DNA of 64,000 nucleotides from Catonia carolina (GCA_035578175.1 JAQMRL010000001.1:375725220-375789219), one strand, 5' to 3'; positions 20,390-28,313 are shown, counted from the stretch's first letter. Numbers and translations are program-made. Notes: generated by a model not told the origin, from the letters alone.

Positions 20390-21386
20390 CTTTACCCGAT
20401 AGAAACTCTAGGCACAGATGTCCGCAGACGACTGAATCAAAGTCCTGTCTCCTGGCGTAATTATATCTTATGTTGTTCGGTCCGTCTTCTCCGTTCTCGA
20501 GGTACCTTACCAGCTCTACGGGAGGCCTCAGGTTTCCGTAGCTGTCAAAGTACTCTACGACCGCACCGGTCTTCCTGTAACATACCCAGTGGGTCCCTTC
20601 GTTCCTCGCGCTGTCCAAGTTGACGATGGCTGATTCGTTCTCGTAGGGCCTGTGAGGAAGCGTGTCACGCATAAACACCCCTCTAAAGTTCGAGATTTCG
20701 AGTGCGTCGGCGGCCGCCATCAATTGACTATCGGACAGGGGTTTGTTCGGAAGTTTCAACGAAGTTTTTTTTTCTTTAATCCGCATCCCGCGTGCTGCGT
20801 AGGGTAACGGTTTCAAATACAGACCCTCACCTCGTCGGGTAGTGCTACGGTTAGTCCTGCGGGTAGTGCGACGGGTAGTCCCGCGACGGGTCTTACGGTC
20901 CGTCACGCGTACTGTATTGCGGGTGGTCGTCCTACGAACGGACTTCCCGGTCTGCCTTCGCTTGATCCTCCCGCCGAACTTGCTTTTAGCTTTCATTATG
21001 TTGGTCACCGCCCAGGCGGCCGCTTTCTCCGCTATGCTGGAGTCGGACGCTCTCACCCTCTCCGAGGCTCTATCTGCTAACACGCGGTCTGCTTCGGCCC
21101 TGCCCGCCGAGTCTTTACGGTTGTGGTAGGCTATGTCGTGCTGTTTGCACGCTGCGTCGAGAGGGTTGATGCCCGGGTCTCCTCTTCTCAATCTCTTCTG
21201 CAGGTCCGTCCCCGGTCCGCAGTACTGATAGCCCGGTATGTGGAGTTCCACGGGTAAAACGTCTATCGCTTTGTTCAATACGGTTCCTACGACGTTCTCT
21301 GCAGCTCCTAAGACTCCGCTCGCGATGCTGCTTACCAGTCCGGCTCCTGAATGCGATCTGCTGCGAAACGTGTTGCATCTCCCCAT
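20370..21386 (-). CDS. Phospholipase A2 / adenain-like cysteine protease fusion
   Basis: A 338-aa protein with three parts. Residues 45-92 are a parvovirus-type phospholipase A2: calcium-loop YCGPG (55-59) and active-site HDIAY (83-87); this family breaches endosomal membranes during entry. Residues 140-187 are a highly basic Arg/Thr repeat (RRTTRRTNRSTTRR type), like core or DNA-condensing peptides. Residues 215-338 match the adenovirus maturation protease: His266 in GTHWVCY, Asp281 in YFDSYG, Gln314 and Cys321 in VVCGHLCLEF. In related elements PLA2 and protease usually sit in separate proteins, so the fusion is notable. The basic linker is encoded by DNA that also occurs in both TIRs. A hydrophobic stretch, LVSSIASGVLGAAENVVG, opens the protein. 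Confidence 0.88.
   Translation of the reverse strand: MGRCNTFRSRSHSGAGLVSSIASGVLGAAENVVGTVLNKAIDVLPVELHIPGYQYCGPGTDLQKRLRRGDPGINPLDAACKQHDIAYHNRKDSAGRAEADRVLADRASERVRASDSSIAEKAAAWAVTNIMKAKSKFGGRIKRRQTGKSVRRTTTRNTVRVTDRKTRRGTTRRTTRRTNRSTTRRGEGLYLKPLPYAARGMRIKEKKTSLKLPNKPLSDSQLMAAADALEISNFRGVFMRDTLPHRPYENESAIVNLDSARNEGTHWVCYRKTGAVVEYFDSYGNLRPPVELVRYLENGEDGPNNIRYNYARRQDFDSVVCGHLCLEFLSGKDVVPKR
20828..20910 (-). repeat. Segment of the protease gene shared with both TIRs
   Basis: Encodes part of the Arg/Thr-rich linker. It is nearly identical to 27838-27906 and to the inverse of 10342-10408, except for about 15 extra bases here (GGTAGTCCCGCGACG). Confidence 0.85.
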
Positions 21387-21427
21387 TTTAAGTAAGGAAT
21401 GAAGCTCGAGGACCCATGTTTCCTTAT

Positions 21428-21898
21428 TTATGGCGCGCTTTTTCCCTCCAGGCGTGACGATACGTCCTCAAACTCTTTGCGTAGCTTTTGGATCTCATCG
21501 CGCATTTTCAAAATTTCGTCGACTCGCTCGTCTTTGACGGGATCTGAAACTTTCATCTCTTCGGCGTAGGAGGAAAGGTACTCTTTCAAGTACTTGAGGT
21601 TGACGGCGTCTTCTTCATCGATCGGGTCTCCTACTTGCGCCATCCTGCGACCGTAAAGGTCGTAGTAAGGTTCGCCACCTCCCTCATCCAAGACCTCGAG
21701 GACTCCGTAATCTTCGGCATAAGCTTGGATGAGCCTCATGCATTCGTTGACGTTGACTGCGTCCGTATACGACTGGGCTACGCCTACGCGACAGATTCTC
21801 CGGTCTCTCATGTCCATATCTCCATCTGCGGTAACCCTGTAAGGGGTGAGAAAACGACGTACGGATCTTCCAGTGTCCATAGCGAGAATGAGGGTCAT
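21428..21898 (-). CDS. Small fibre-like / coiled-coil virion protein (156 aa)
   Basis: Function unknown. It has two copies of a motif of the form GRRIxxVGxPxxxxDAVN (about residues 27-50 and 79-104); similar units occur in tail-fibre and trimeric spike stalks. Residues 118-150 form an amphipathic heptad-like helix (DEILKMRDEIQKLRKEFEDV). A fibre, spike or minor virion role is inferred, not shown. Its start overlaps the stop of the upstream 430-aa gene in an ATGA (21895-21898), the mark of coupled expression, and it precedes the PLA2-protease gene by 41 bp. A second Met at residue 7 could be the true start. Confidence 0.65.
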   Translation of the reverse strand: MTLILAMDTGRSVRRFLTPYRVTADGDMDMRDRRICRVGVAQSYTDAVNVNECMRLIQAYAEDYGVLEVLDEGGGEPYYDLYGRRMAQVGDPIDEEDAVNLKYLKEYLSSYAEEMKVSDPVKDERVDEILKMRDEIQKLRKEFEDVSSRLEGKSAP

Positions 21899-23187
21899 AG
21901 ACGTAGATCACCTCTTATAAGCCCCAGCTCTTTGAGCTCTTCGACTATAGAATTTATCTCGCTGTCGTGACCCGTATGGCCCGATTCTTTAGAAGCTACG
22001 AGGAGTCTAAGCCTGTCGCATAGCTCGTTGGGATCGTCGAAATAAACGTACTCGGTCTTCCTGTTTCCGTTCAGCTCCATCATAGGTCCGGCTCGTATAC
22101 CTTTACCACGCTTCGGTCGGTCCGGCTTCGGAGGGAAAAGCCGGCTTATGATTGAAATGTACTTTTTCCCTGTGTTGGCCTTCACTTGACCTAGCACCGA
22201 GTTGTTCCTTCTGTGGGCGCTTGTAGCGTCTAATAAGTTTTTGTACTCCTCCAGGTCTTCTTCCGAGTAGATGAACGGGTTGGGTTTCCTTTTGAATATC
22301 AGCTCGTACAGACCATGCGTGCCTGGGTACGATACGTCTCCGACGATTATCGAGTCGTCGGGCCCAAACTGCACGGTTGAGTCTCCCATCACCAAATCGT
22401 TACCCTCGAAGTGGACGCCGTAAGTTGAATCCGTATTGTTATCCACGTCCGTGATGGCCTCATGCATATATCGACGGGATAGACGTCCGGGAAACGTGTT
22501 TTTGACCCATACCGAAGCTCGGACCTTACCTAGCGGGGTAGACAGCAGCTCTTCCACGGTGCTGGGGGTGCTAACTTCCTCATCGCGAGGTAAAGTCCTC
22601 ATCGGTGTAGCCAGCGGTCTGGAAGCGTCCCTCATCTCCGCGGAATTCCCGACAGTTGCATCATCCTGCGTGAACTCCACTGGGAGGCTGACGCTCGTAT
22701 CCATCTCATCCATCCTATGGGGGTCTCCCGCATCCATCGACTCGTCGGACGTTTTCTTCTTGACCTGCAACGGTCCTAACTCTTCGCTCTTCCTCTTCGA
22801 ATTGGCGTACCTGTACGGTCCGGACATCAGATCCTTCCAAGAATCATCGATACTTTTACCTGCGACTCTGTCTTCTTCGTCATCATCATCATCATCATCA
22901 TCATCGTCAAGAGCTTTAACCCGGCTAAAAGGCCGCTTTTCAGGTTTCGTCCTAAAAGGCTTACGCTTTACTCCCTTCAACGGTTCGCTCGTTGAGGAAG
23001 GGTCGGTCTCGGCTTTCTTCTCGTTCAACAGCTTCGATAGTGGGTCGGTTAGCGGTTTGAGCTGCTTCTGTATCCTGAGATCTTCCTCAGTCAAGCCATG
23101 CTTCAGAACTAGTTGCTTCTCTCTTATCCTCCTGCGTAACTCTGCGATCTCCAGCACTAGATTCTCGTCGACCTGTCTCGAAGCCAT
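21895..23187 (-). CDS. Conserved Polinton-associated protein (430 aa)
   Basis: Function unknown. The N-terminus is a helical heptad-like segment (residues 8-60), followed by basic and then acidic disordered regions, including an Asp/Glu run at 94-106. The conserved core (about 255-330) has the pattern YGVHFEGNDLVMG, IIVGDVSYPGTHGLYELIF and a following KPNPF...Y...L..T.A; I recognise this as a domain frequent in insect Polinton-like proteins (called DUF8207 as far as I recall). It is the first gene of the minus-strand capsid cluster. A TATA-like GTATATATT lies about 40 bp upstream, and the palindromic repeat array lies just beyond. Confidence 0.75.
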   Translation of the reverse strand: MASRQVDENLVLEIAELRRRIREKQLVLKHGLTEEDLRIQKQLKPLTDPLSKLLNEKKAETDPSSTSEPLKGVKRKPFRTKPEKRPFSRVKALDDDDDDDDDDEEDRVAGKSIDDSWKDLMSGPYRYANSKRKSEELGPLQVKKKTSDESMDAGDPHRMDEMDTSVSLPVEFTQDDATVGNSAEMRDASRPLATPMRTLPRDEEVSTPSTVEELLSTPLGKVRASVWVKNTFPGRLSRRYMHEAITDVDNNTDSTYGVHFEGNDLVMGDSTVQFGPDDSIIVGDVSYPGTHGLYELIFKRKPNPFIYSEEDLEEYKNLLDATSAHRRNNSVLGQVKANTGKKYISIISRLFPPKPDRPKRGKGIRAGPMMELNGNRKTEYVYFDDPNELCDRLRLLVASKESGHTGHDSEINSIVEELKELGLIRGDLRL

Positions 23188-23225
23188 CTCATCGTCTATT
23201 AACGCAGTCCCTTTCCACTACCGTC

Positions 23226-23234
23226 AATATATAC
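23226..23234 (-). promoter_or_regulatory. TATA-like element for the capsid gene cluster
   Basis: GTATATATT on the minus strand, about 40 bp before the ATG at 23187. The 32-bp repeat array begins about 20 bp further upstream and could act as its enhancer. Confidence 0.5.
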
Positions 23235-23252
23235 ACGACCTGCGACTGTACA

Positions 23253-24054
23253 GCTTATTCCTGCTAGCTGCGCAGCTTTTTCCTGCTTATTCCTGCTAGC
23301 TGCGCAGCTTTTTCCTGCTTAATCCTGCTAGCTGCGCAGCTTTTTCCTGCTTAATCCTGCTAGCTGCGCAGCTTTTTCCTGCTTATTCCTGCTAGCTGCG
23401 CAGCTTTTTCCTGCTTATTCCTGCTAGCTGCGCAGCTTTTTCCAGCTTATTCCTGCTAGCTGCGCAGCTTTTTCCTGCTTATTCCTGCTAGCTGCGCAGC
23501 TTTTTCCTGCTTATTCCTGCTAGCTGCGCAGCTTTTTCCAGCTTTTTCCTGCTAGCTGCGCAGCTTTTTCCAGCTTTTTCCTGCTAGCTGCGCAGCTTTT
23601 TCCAGCTTATTCCTGCTAGCTGCGCAGCTTTTTCCAGCTTATTCCTGCTAGCTGCGCAGCTTTTTCCTGCTTATTCCTGCTAGCTGCGCAGCTTTTTCCT
23701 GCTTATTCCTGCTAGCTGCGCAGCTTTTTCCAGCTTATTCCTGCTAGCTGCGCAGCTTTTTCCTGCTTATTCCTGCTAGCTGCGCAGCTTTTTCCTGCTT
23801 ATTCCTGCTAGCTGCGCAGCTTTTTCCAGCTTTTTCCTGCTAGCTGCGCAGCTTTTTCCAGCTTATTCCTGCTAGCTGCGCAGCTTTTTCCAGCTTATTC
23901 CTTCTAGCTGCGCAGCTTTTTCCTGCTTATTCCTGCTAGCTGCGCAGCTTTTTCCTGCTTATTCCTGCTAGCTGCGCAGCTTTTTCCTGCTTATTCCTGC
24001 TAGCTGCGCAGCTTTTTCCTGCTTATTCCTGCTAGCTGCGCAGCTTTTTCCTGC
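23253..24054. repeat. Array of 25 x 32-bp repeats with a 12-bp palindrome
   Basis: I count 25 copies. Each has the perfect palindrome AGCTGCGCAGCT, preceded by CTGCTAGC and followed by a T-rich spacer (TTTTTCC). Units differ by one or two bases, mainly in the spacer. The array exactly fills the gap between the ATPase stop and the promoter of the capsid gene cluster. Placement, regularity and palindromy recall the homologous regions of insect baculoviruses, which work as enhancers and replication origins. The function here is inferred. Confidence 0.95.
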
Positions 24055-24065
24055 TGTATGTCGGT

Positions 24066-24779
24066 CTAAACGGGCCGTAGTTCGGTGACGAACGTATCGT
24101 AATTAAATCTATAGCGACCGCCGAGGGTTTTTCTCTCTTTGTCGACTACCAGAAACCCGTTCTGGTTTCGAGACCATGCCTCACCGCACATATTCTTGAA
24201 CTCTTCAAAAGTCATATCGGGGACTACATGATCGTTAAAGATATGGCGTAAGTTGCGCTCGTCCTGACGGAACATGAGTAAAAAATTTGCATTATCCCTA
24301 ACGAGCTGTTTAGGCGCCTTACTGTATGTCTGACATAGGTAAAATACGTCCAGGTTGTTATGTCTCCCCATAGCAAAGTACTTTACCACGTTGTGTTGTT
24401 TCTCGCATACAACATCGTCAAAGATCATCACGGAATTGGGCTCTACATCTTCTGGAGGCGGGACTTGCGCGTTGTCGCTGAATTCGTGATAGTCTACACC
24501 CTCCATATCATGAAACACCCGCTCCAAAAACCTATACTTGGGTTGGTGCAGTGATTTTGAAAATACGTACACATTGCAGAACCTCAGCCCGTTGGGGTCG
24601 AACAGCAGGTTGATTATTGCGTTTGTCTTACCGCAATTCGACGGTCCTACAGCCAAACATCTGATACTATTCGGCAGGAGGCGACCGTGTCTGTTTCTCG
24701 TTTCGCCTATTTCTCCCGACTCGATAAGCACATCTAAGTTGACGACAGGGAGTTTCTCCTTCTGCTCCCTACACCTCAT
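24066..24779 (-). CDS. DNA-packaging ATPase (FtsK/HerA, A32-like)
   Basis: A 237-aa motor protein that would pump genomic DNA into capsids. Walker A is GPSNCGKT (residues 45-52). Walker B is VMIFDDVV (117-124). A following QTYSKAPKQLVRDNAN segment matches the sensor region of this family. Length is typical for Polinton ATPases. It sits between the integrase (37 bp upstream) and the repeat array. The start is ATG 24779. The frame is intact. Confidence 0.93.
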   Translation of the reverse strand: MRCREQKEKLPVVNLDVLIESGEIGETRNRHGRLLPNSIRCLAVGPSNCGKTNAIINLLFDPNGLRFCNVYVFSKSLHQPKYRFLERVFHDMEGVDYHEFSDNAQVPPPEDVEPNSVMIFDDVVCEKQHNVVKYFAMGRHNNLDVFYLCQTYSKAPKQLVRDNANFLLMFRQDERNLRHIFNDHVVPDMTFEEFKNMCGEAWSRNQNGFLVVDKERKTLGGRYRFNYDTFVTELRPV

Positions 24780-24815
24780 TTTGCTCTAGTAACCGATAAA
24801 CCTACATTACAGCTC

Positions 24816-25766
24816 TTATATAAGGTCTTTCTTGTCGATCCATGAATCGTGACTCTTGTCATGCCCTAACCACCTGACCAGCAACCTGTCACCTTTTCTC
24901 CTCAATACCTTCTCGACGAGGAATACGTCACCGTATTTCGTCTTGCTCAGTTCTTGGGCGTAAAAACTACCCTTGATCACATGTCCTTTTTCGTCTTTGA
25001 GCGAGTATGTGACGGGACGGGTGTGCAAAATACGATCTACGGTAAACACCTCATTGGTCCAATTGGGTATGTAACCCTTGTCGAAAGTCTTTTTGTACTT
25101 GCTGATCCTGACCTTATCTCCCTGCTCAAACTTGACGGTTTGGGGAGCGCGTTTCTTACGAGTATTGTACAATATATTTCTTAGCACCTCACCTTCGTTC
25201 CTCTTATTTACATCTACAGGTTTGAAACCTATAGTCCTGTGAGACCTGTTATTGTACTGAGACAGGAGGTCGTCTAAAAGACCTACCCAAACGTAATTGC
25301 CCCGTTCTGTAAACTTTCTCCACATCATCTCCTTCAGCGTCCTGTTGAACCGCTCTACTATCGAGGCCTTCTTCGGAGAGTAAGTGGAGTAGTGGTTGAT
25401 CCCGTGTTTGGACAGCAGAGACCTCACAGACGCGTTATACCACTCTTTACCCTCGTTGGTATGAAAATGACGCATCTTGTGTTTTTTCAGTATGGGGCCG
25501 AGAGCGCTAGCGACTTCTTCAGCCGTCTTGCTCTTGAGCGGTACGGCAATAGCAAATTTAGAAAAACAATTTATTACTGTCATTATGTATCTGTAGCCCT
25601 TATTGACTCTGGCGTATGGGATCATCTCGACCAGATCGGCCTGATACAAGTCGTCGATACCCTTCAGCTCTACGTTTCTGGTGGGATAGTTCCTGCGGGC
25701 TTGCTTGTGAAGCTCGCGCGCTATACCACTTCTCAAGCTCATCGTGCGTTGCACTGAGAGCGACAC
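24816..25766 (-). CDS. Retroviral-type integrase with chromodomain; catalytic Asp2 replaced by Asn
   Basis: The 316-aa rve-family integrase would join the TIR ends to host DNA and create the 6-bp duplication. The catalytic triad is expected to be D-D-E. Asp44 lies in YQADLVEM and Glu138 in KASIVERFNRTLK, but the middle residue in HTNEGKEWYN is Asn104 (AAC instead of an Asp codon). Spacing is correct, so this looks like a point change that should abolish strand transfer. The C-terminus (about 277-316) has a chromodomain-like FLVEKVLRRKGDRLLVRWLG that may guide targeting. A TATA-like TATATAAAAAT lies about 46 bp upstream (25812-25822). The frame is otherwise open. Confidence 0.93.
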   Translation of the reverse strand: MSLSVQRTMSLRSGIARELHKQARRNYPTRNVELKGIDDLYQADLVEMIPYARVNKGYRYIMTVINCFSKFAIAVPLKSKTAEEVASALGPILKKHKMRHFHTNEGKEWYNASVRSLLSKHGINHYSTYSPKKASIVERFNRTLKEMMWRKFTERGNYVWVGLLDDLLSQYNNRSHRTIGFKPVDVNKRNEGEVLRNILYNTRKKRAPQTVKFEQGDKVRISKYKKTFDKGYIPNWTNEVFTVDRILHTRPVTYSLKDEKGHVIKGSFYAQELSKTKYGDVFLVEKVLRRKGDRLLVRWLGHDKSHDSWIDKKDLI

Positions 25767-25811
25767 TGCTTATATCTAGGTTAAATAAGGATTTTGAAAG
25801 AAACAGACGTT

Positions 25812-25838
25812 ATTTTTATATACATACATTTATTAATT
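25812..25838 (-). promoter_or_regulatory. TATA box for integrase and poly(A) signal for the upstream gene
   Basis: TATATAAAAAT (25812-25822) is placed to start the integrase transcript. Just upstream, AATAAATG (within 25827-25838) could end transcripts of the BIR gene. Confidence 0.5.
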
Positions 25839-25873
25839 AAATATTACAGCCTTGGAATTTTATATGAAGAGGC

Positions 25874-26342
25874 CTAGATCGACCACCTTCGGTTTATTCT
25901 CTTGCGAGTTTTTCTTCTTCTATTTACTAACGGACAATATGGCGAAGCCTTCCTATGTTCGGTGTCTGGATCGTCGTCGACTCGCCATTGGTATAGCTCT
26001 ACGCCGCATTCGATACATGCAGTGACGTCTAGTATACCCGTATAGTAGAACCCCGATTTTACGAGGTCGTCCACCCGAGGAGATTCATGAGGCCACTTCT
26101 GAAATGTTTCTTTAAAGATTATTTCGGAGACTTCTGCGACGTCTTGAAAAAATCTGTAACATTCCATTACTTCTTTGCCTAAACTGCATTCCGGACTCGA
26201 GTGGATGTGATTTTTTACTCGCGTGTAGTAGAGTGGTATCGGAAGAGTTCCACCATCCGCATTCTTTACAAGTCGCGCGATTGGAGTCTGAGCAGTGGAT
26301 CAGACCGCATCTTTCGAGGTCGGGTTTACCAGCATCCATCAT
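25874..26342 (-). pseudogene. BIR-domain (IAP-like) gene with a frame break
   Basis: The C-terminal BIR is complete: GFYYTGILD, then CIEC, 16 residues, His, six residues, Cys (the C-x2-C-x16-H-x6-C zinc pattern), in the frame ending at 25874. Upstream, the first half of another BIR (GLIHCSDSNRATCKECG) is in a different frame, and its His...Cys half (HIHSSPEC) is in the downstream frame. Spacing is exactly x16 plus one base, so one extra nucleotide, perhaps in the T6 run at 26211-26216, splits the gene. No RING domain follows. BIR proteins block caspases or bind pro-apoptotic peptides; baculovirus IAPs are the precedent. ATG candidates are at 26342 and 26339, one base after the previous stop, so the first BIR also lacks its usual N-terminal helices. 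Confidence 0.75.
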
Positions 26343-26343
26343 C

Positions 26344-27270
26344 CTACGGCTCAGCAGTACCATTTTTACAAACATGGTCGATGTCGAACACAAGGCTGTC
26401 GACGTAGTCTTTGAGCGAATCTGTCAAGGTGAAGAACGAAATAGGCGAAGGCAATTCTAGCAGGAGCTCTAGCGGATCGAGGTAATGCACGAAGGCTTGT
26501 GGGAACGTCCCCTCGATTATCCCGTAGAATTCCTCCGAACACTCGATGTCGCCTAGTACGCAGCTTATCCGCCAGTTGTCGCTGTAAATGGCTCCTTCCG
26601 AGGAAGAATTCAGAGGGACATGCGTTCGAAGGTCTTCCGGGTCGAATAGACTAGAATTCTGTGCTGTAGTTCTAGCAGCTCTTTCCGAAACCGTATTAGT
26701 CTCCTGCGGTACTCTTCCTCCTTTCGTCGACGCCTGCAACAATGACAAAAACAAAAGATTACTAACGCCTATCGCAAAATTCGTACATCGCGTAGGCTAA
26801 CAGTAGTACGTGTGAAGCTCTGTTGTTCCTCTCGTAGCAGGTCTGCAATCGGTATTGACTGTTGAACTTGCATATGTCTTCATCGCAATGAGATCTTGGG
26901 GTCCTGTAATACCACCTATCCATCTCTGCGCTGAAAGCGCAAGTCATATTGCCATTCTGTAACGACTATGAACAGTAACCTACTTACAGCTAATTTATAC
27001 AATCTGTATATTTACATATGATTGGAGCTCTTCATCGCCATCCAATGGTAATTCGTCTAGGATCGCCCAGGAATACATGCACTCCTTGGTGATGTGATGC
27101 GTCCATAAGTGCGGCTCTATATAATGCTCCCTGTTAAATATACACTTTATACGGTCAGGCTTCCCGTTCTCCTTCCAACAGTGGACGGTGTGGCGTATCA
27201 GGTCCTTGGGCGTGAACAGGTGATGCCTGCTGAACGGACAATCAAGGTACCGGGTGCTGAATGCTGACAT
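26344..27270 (-). CDS. Spliced CHHC zinc-finger protein, GTSF1/Asterix-like
   Basis: Exon 27270-27016 encodes two CHHC fingers: C-x5-H-x9-H-x3-C (CPFSRHHLF...HTVHC) and C-x5-H-x9-H-x4-C (CIFNREHYI...HITKEC). Number and spacing match GTSF1/Asterix and related U11-48K-type fingers. A 59-nt intron (27015-26957, GTAAAT...TTACAG) keeps frame into an exon starting at 26956. The 3' end is ambiguous. A 53-nt intron (26786-26734) gives a 182-aa protein stopping at 26610, while a donor at 26809 gives about 263 aa, using an open frame to 26344 that has coding-like codons but no ATG of its own. GTSF1 proteins are cofactors of PIWI silencing and bind tRNA. A role here in blocking or using host piRNA silencing is inference. 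Transcription probably starts in the right TIR, with an acceptor (TTTTCAG) directly before the ATG. Confidence 0.72.
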
Positions 27271-27271
27271 C

Positions 27272-27483
27272 CTGAAAATAAACCAAGATTTACGTCGTCA
27301 ACTCTAACCTACAAATAATTATGGTGTTATAAATTTGGTTACAAGTTCTGTTTCCATCTTACCTTTCAATAGTTATCGACCGATCGATGCCTCTCCGGGT
27401 TTGACCTGCCACCTAAGCAGCGTAGAGCGGTATACGTTTGGCAGTAGAGTTATGGTACACTGGGAAAACCACGGCCTTTTATA
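27272..27483 (-). promoter_or_regulatory. Inward TATA promoter and leader exon in right TIR
   Basis: TATAAAAG on the minus strand (27476-27483), then the same CATAACTCTACTGCCA found at the left promoter (to 27439), then a unique leader ending in a donor GAAAG|GTAAGA (27362). The acceptor ends at 27272, one base before the CHHC ATG. The arrangement mirrors the left end. Confidence 0.65.
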
Positions 27484-28307
27484 CAAATAATTACCCTATA
27501 CTAATGCATTGGAAACGCTGAGTCTGCGGTATTACATCATTTAGAAAAATTAATTGCAATAAACAAGTTGCATCATCCCGATCAATAGTCTGGCGCGTGC
27601 ACAGATAAAAACGGATGACGTCACTGCAAATAAACAAAATAAACACGTTGCATCATCTTTAATTGCAATAACAAGTTGCATCATTCCGATCAATAGTCTG
27701 GCGCGTGCATAGATAAAAACGAATGACGTCAATGAAAGGCACGCGCATGCCACGTGACTCGTAACAACAACATGCGTCATTGTCAAAATTAAAAGAATAG
27801 AGTTGCAAGTAAACAGATTTCATCGCCCCAATCATTAGTCTTCACCTCGTCGGGTAGTGCTACGGATAGTCCTGCGGGTAGTGCGACGAGTCTTGCGGCC
27901 CGTCCCGCGTTATTTTTTGACGGTAACATATTTCCTAAATTTATATATTTAGGGTCCCGAAAGAACCTAACGGTCGAAACCGGACATAACGCGTTCTACG
28001 GAATGTCCGGATCCTGCGCGCACCTGAACCTCGACGATCCGAACGGCGGGTCACGTATTACAAGCGATCTCGGGTTCCATCGGGGATACGGCTACGGATT
28101 AAGGCTTATCTTGTAGATCTCGATCTCCTGGTCACGTGGGTACCACGCGCATTAAAATTGGCCCAGCCGTTGCGGAGAAAATCGGGTTTGAAAATTTTTC
28201 GGGGAAAAAAATTTGGCGGTTTTTTTTTTTTTTTTTTTTTTTTTTGGTGCTCGTCCTCTCCGGGTCAAAGGTCAAGGTTGTCCCAGTACTCTCATTCTTA
28301 CTCTACT
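27439..28307 (-). repeat. Right terminal inverted repeat
   Basis: About 869 bp, inverse of 9945-10919, with a T-run at about 28221-28245, the same two subrepeats (27540-27720) and the protease-gene-like segment at 27838-27906. It lacks about 110 bp present in the left copy. Confidence 0.93.
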
Positions 28308-28313
28308 GATATG
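28308..28313. repeat. Target-site duplication (right), gatatg
   Basis: Matches 9939-9944. The sequence continues as host flank homologous to 56113 onward. Confidence 0.9.

Larger units (their letters stand above)
9945..28307. mobile_element. Polinton/Maverick (adintovirus-like) element, 18.4 kb
   Basis: Full-length element with terminal inverted repeats, AG...CT ends and a 6-bp target duplication. It encodes the diagnostic set: family B protein-primed DNA polymerase, retroviral-type integrase with chromodomain, FtsK/HerA-like packaging ATPase, adenain-like protease, and major and minor capsid proteins. Accessory genes encode a D-cyclin-like protein, a BIR protein and a CHHC zinc-finger protein. 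Gene arms converge at about 16.7-17.2 kb. Its GC content is visibly higher than that of the flanks. Breaks in the cyclin and BIR genes and an altered integrase active site suggest this copy is not fully functional. Confidence 0.96.

Noticed and set aside
22436..23299. 287-aa open frame on the + strand
   Set aside because: Antisense shadow of the 430-aa conserved protein; its Ser runs mirror the Asp/Glu run on the coding strand.
23253..24054. CRISPR-like array
   Set aside because: Units are contiguous, without unique spacers, and the context is eukaryotic.
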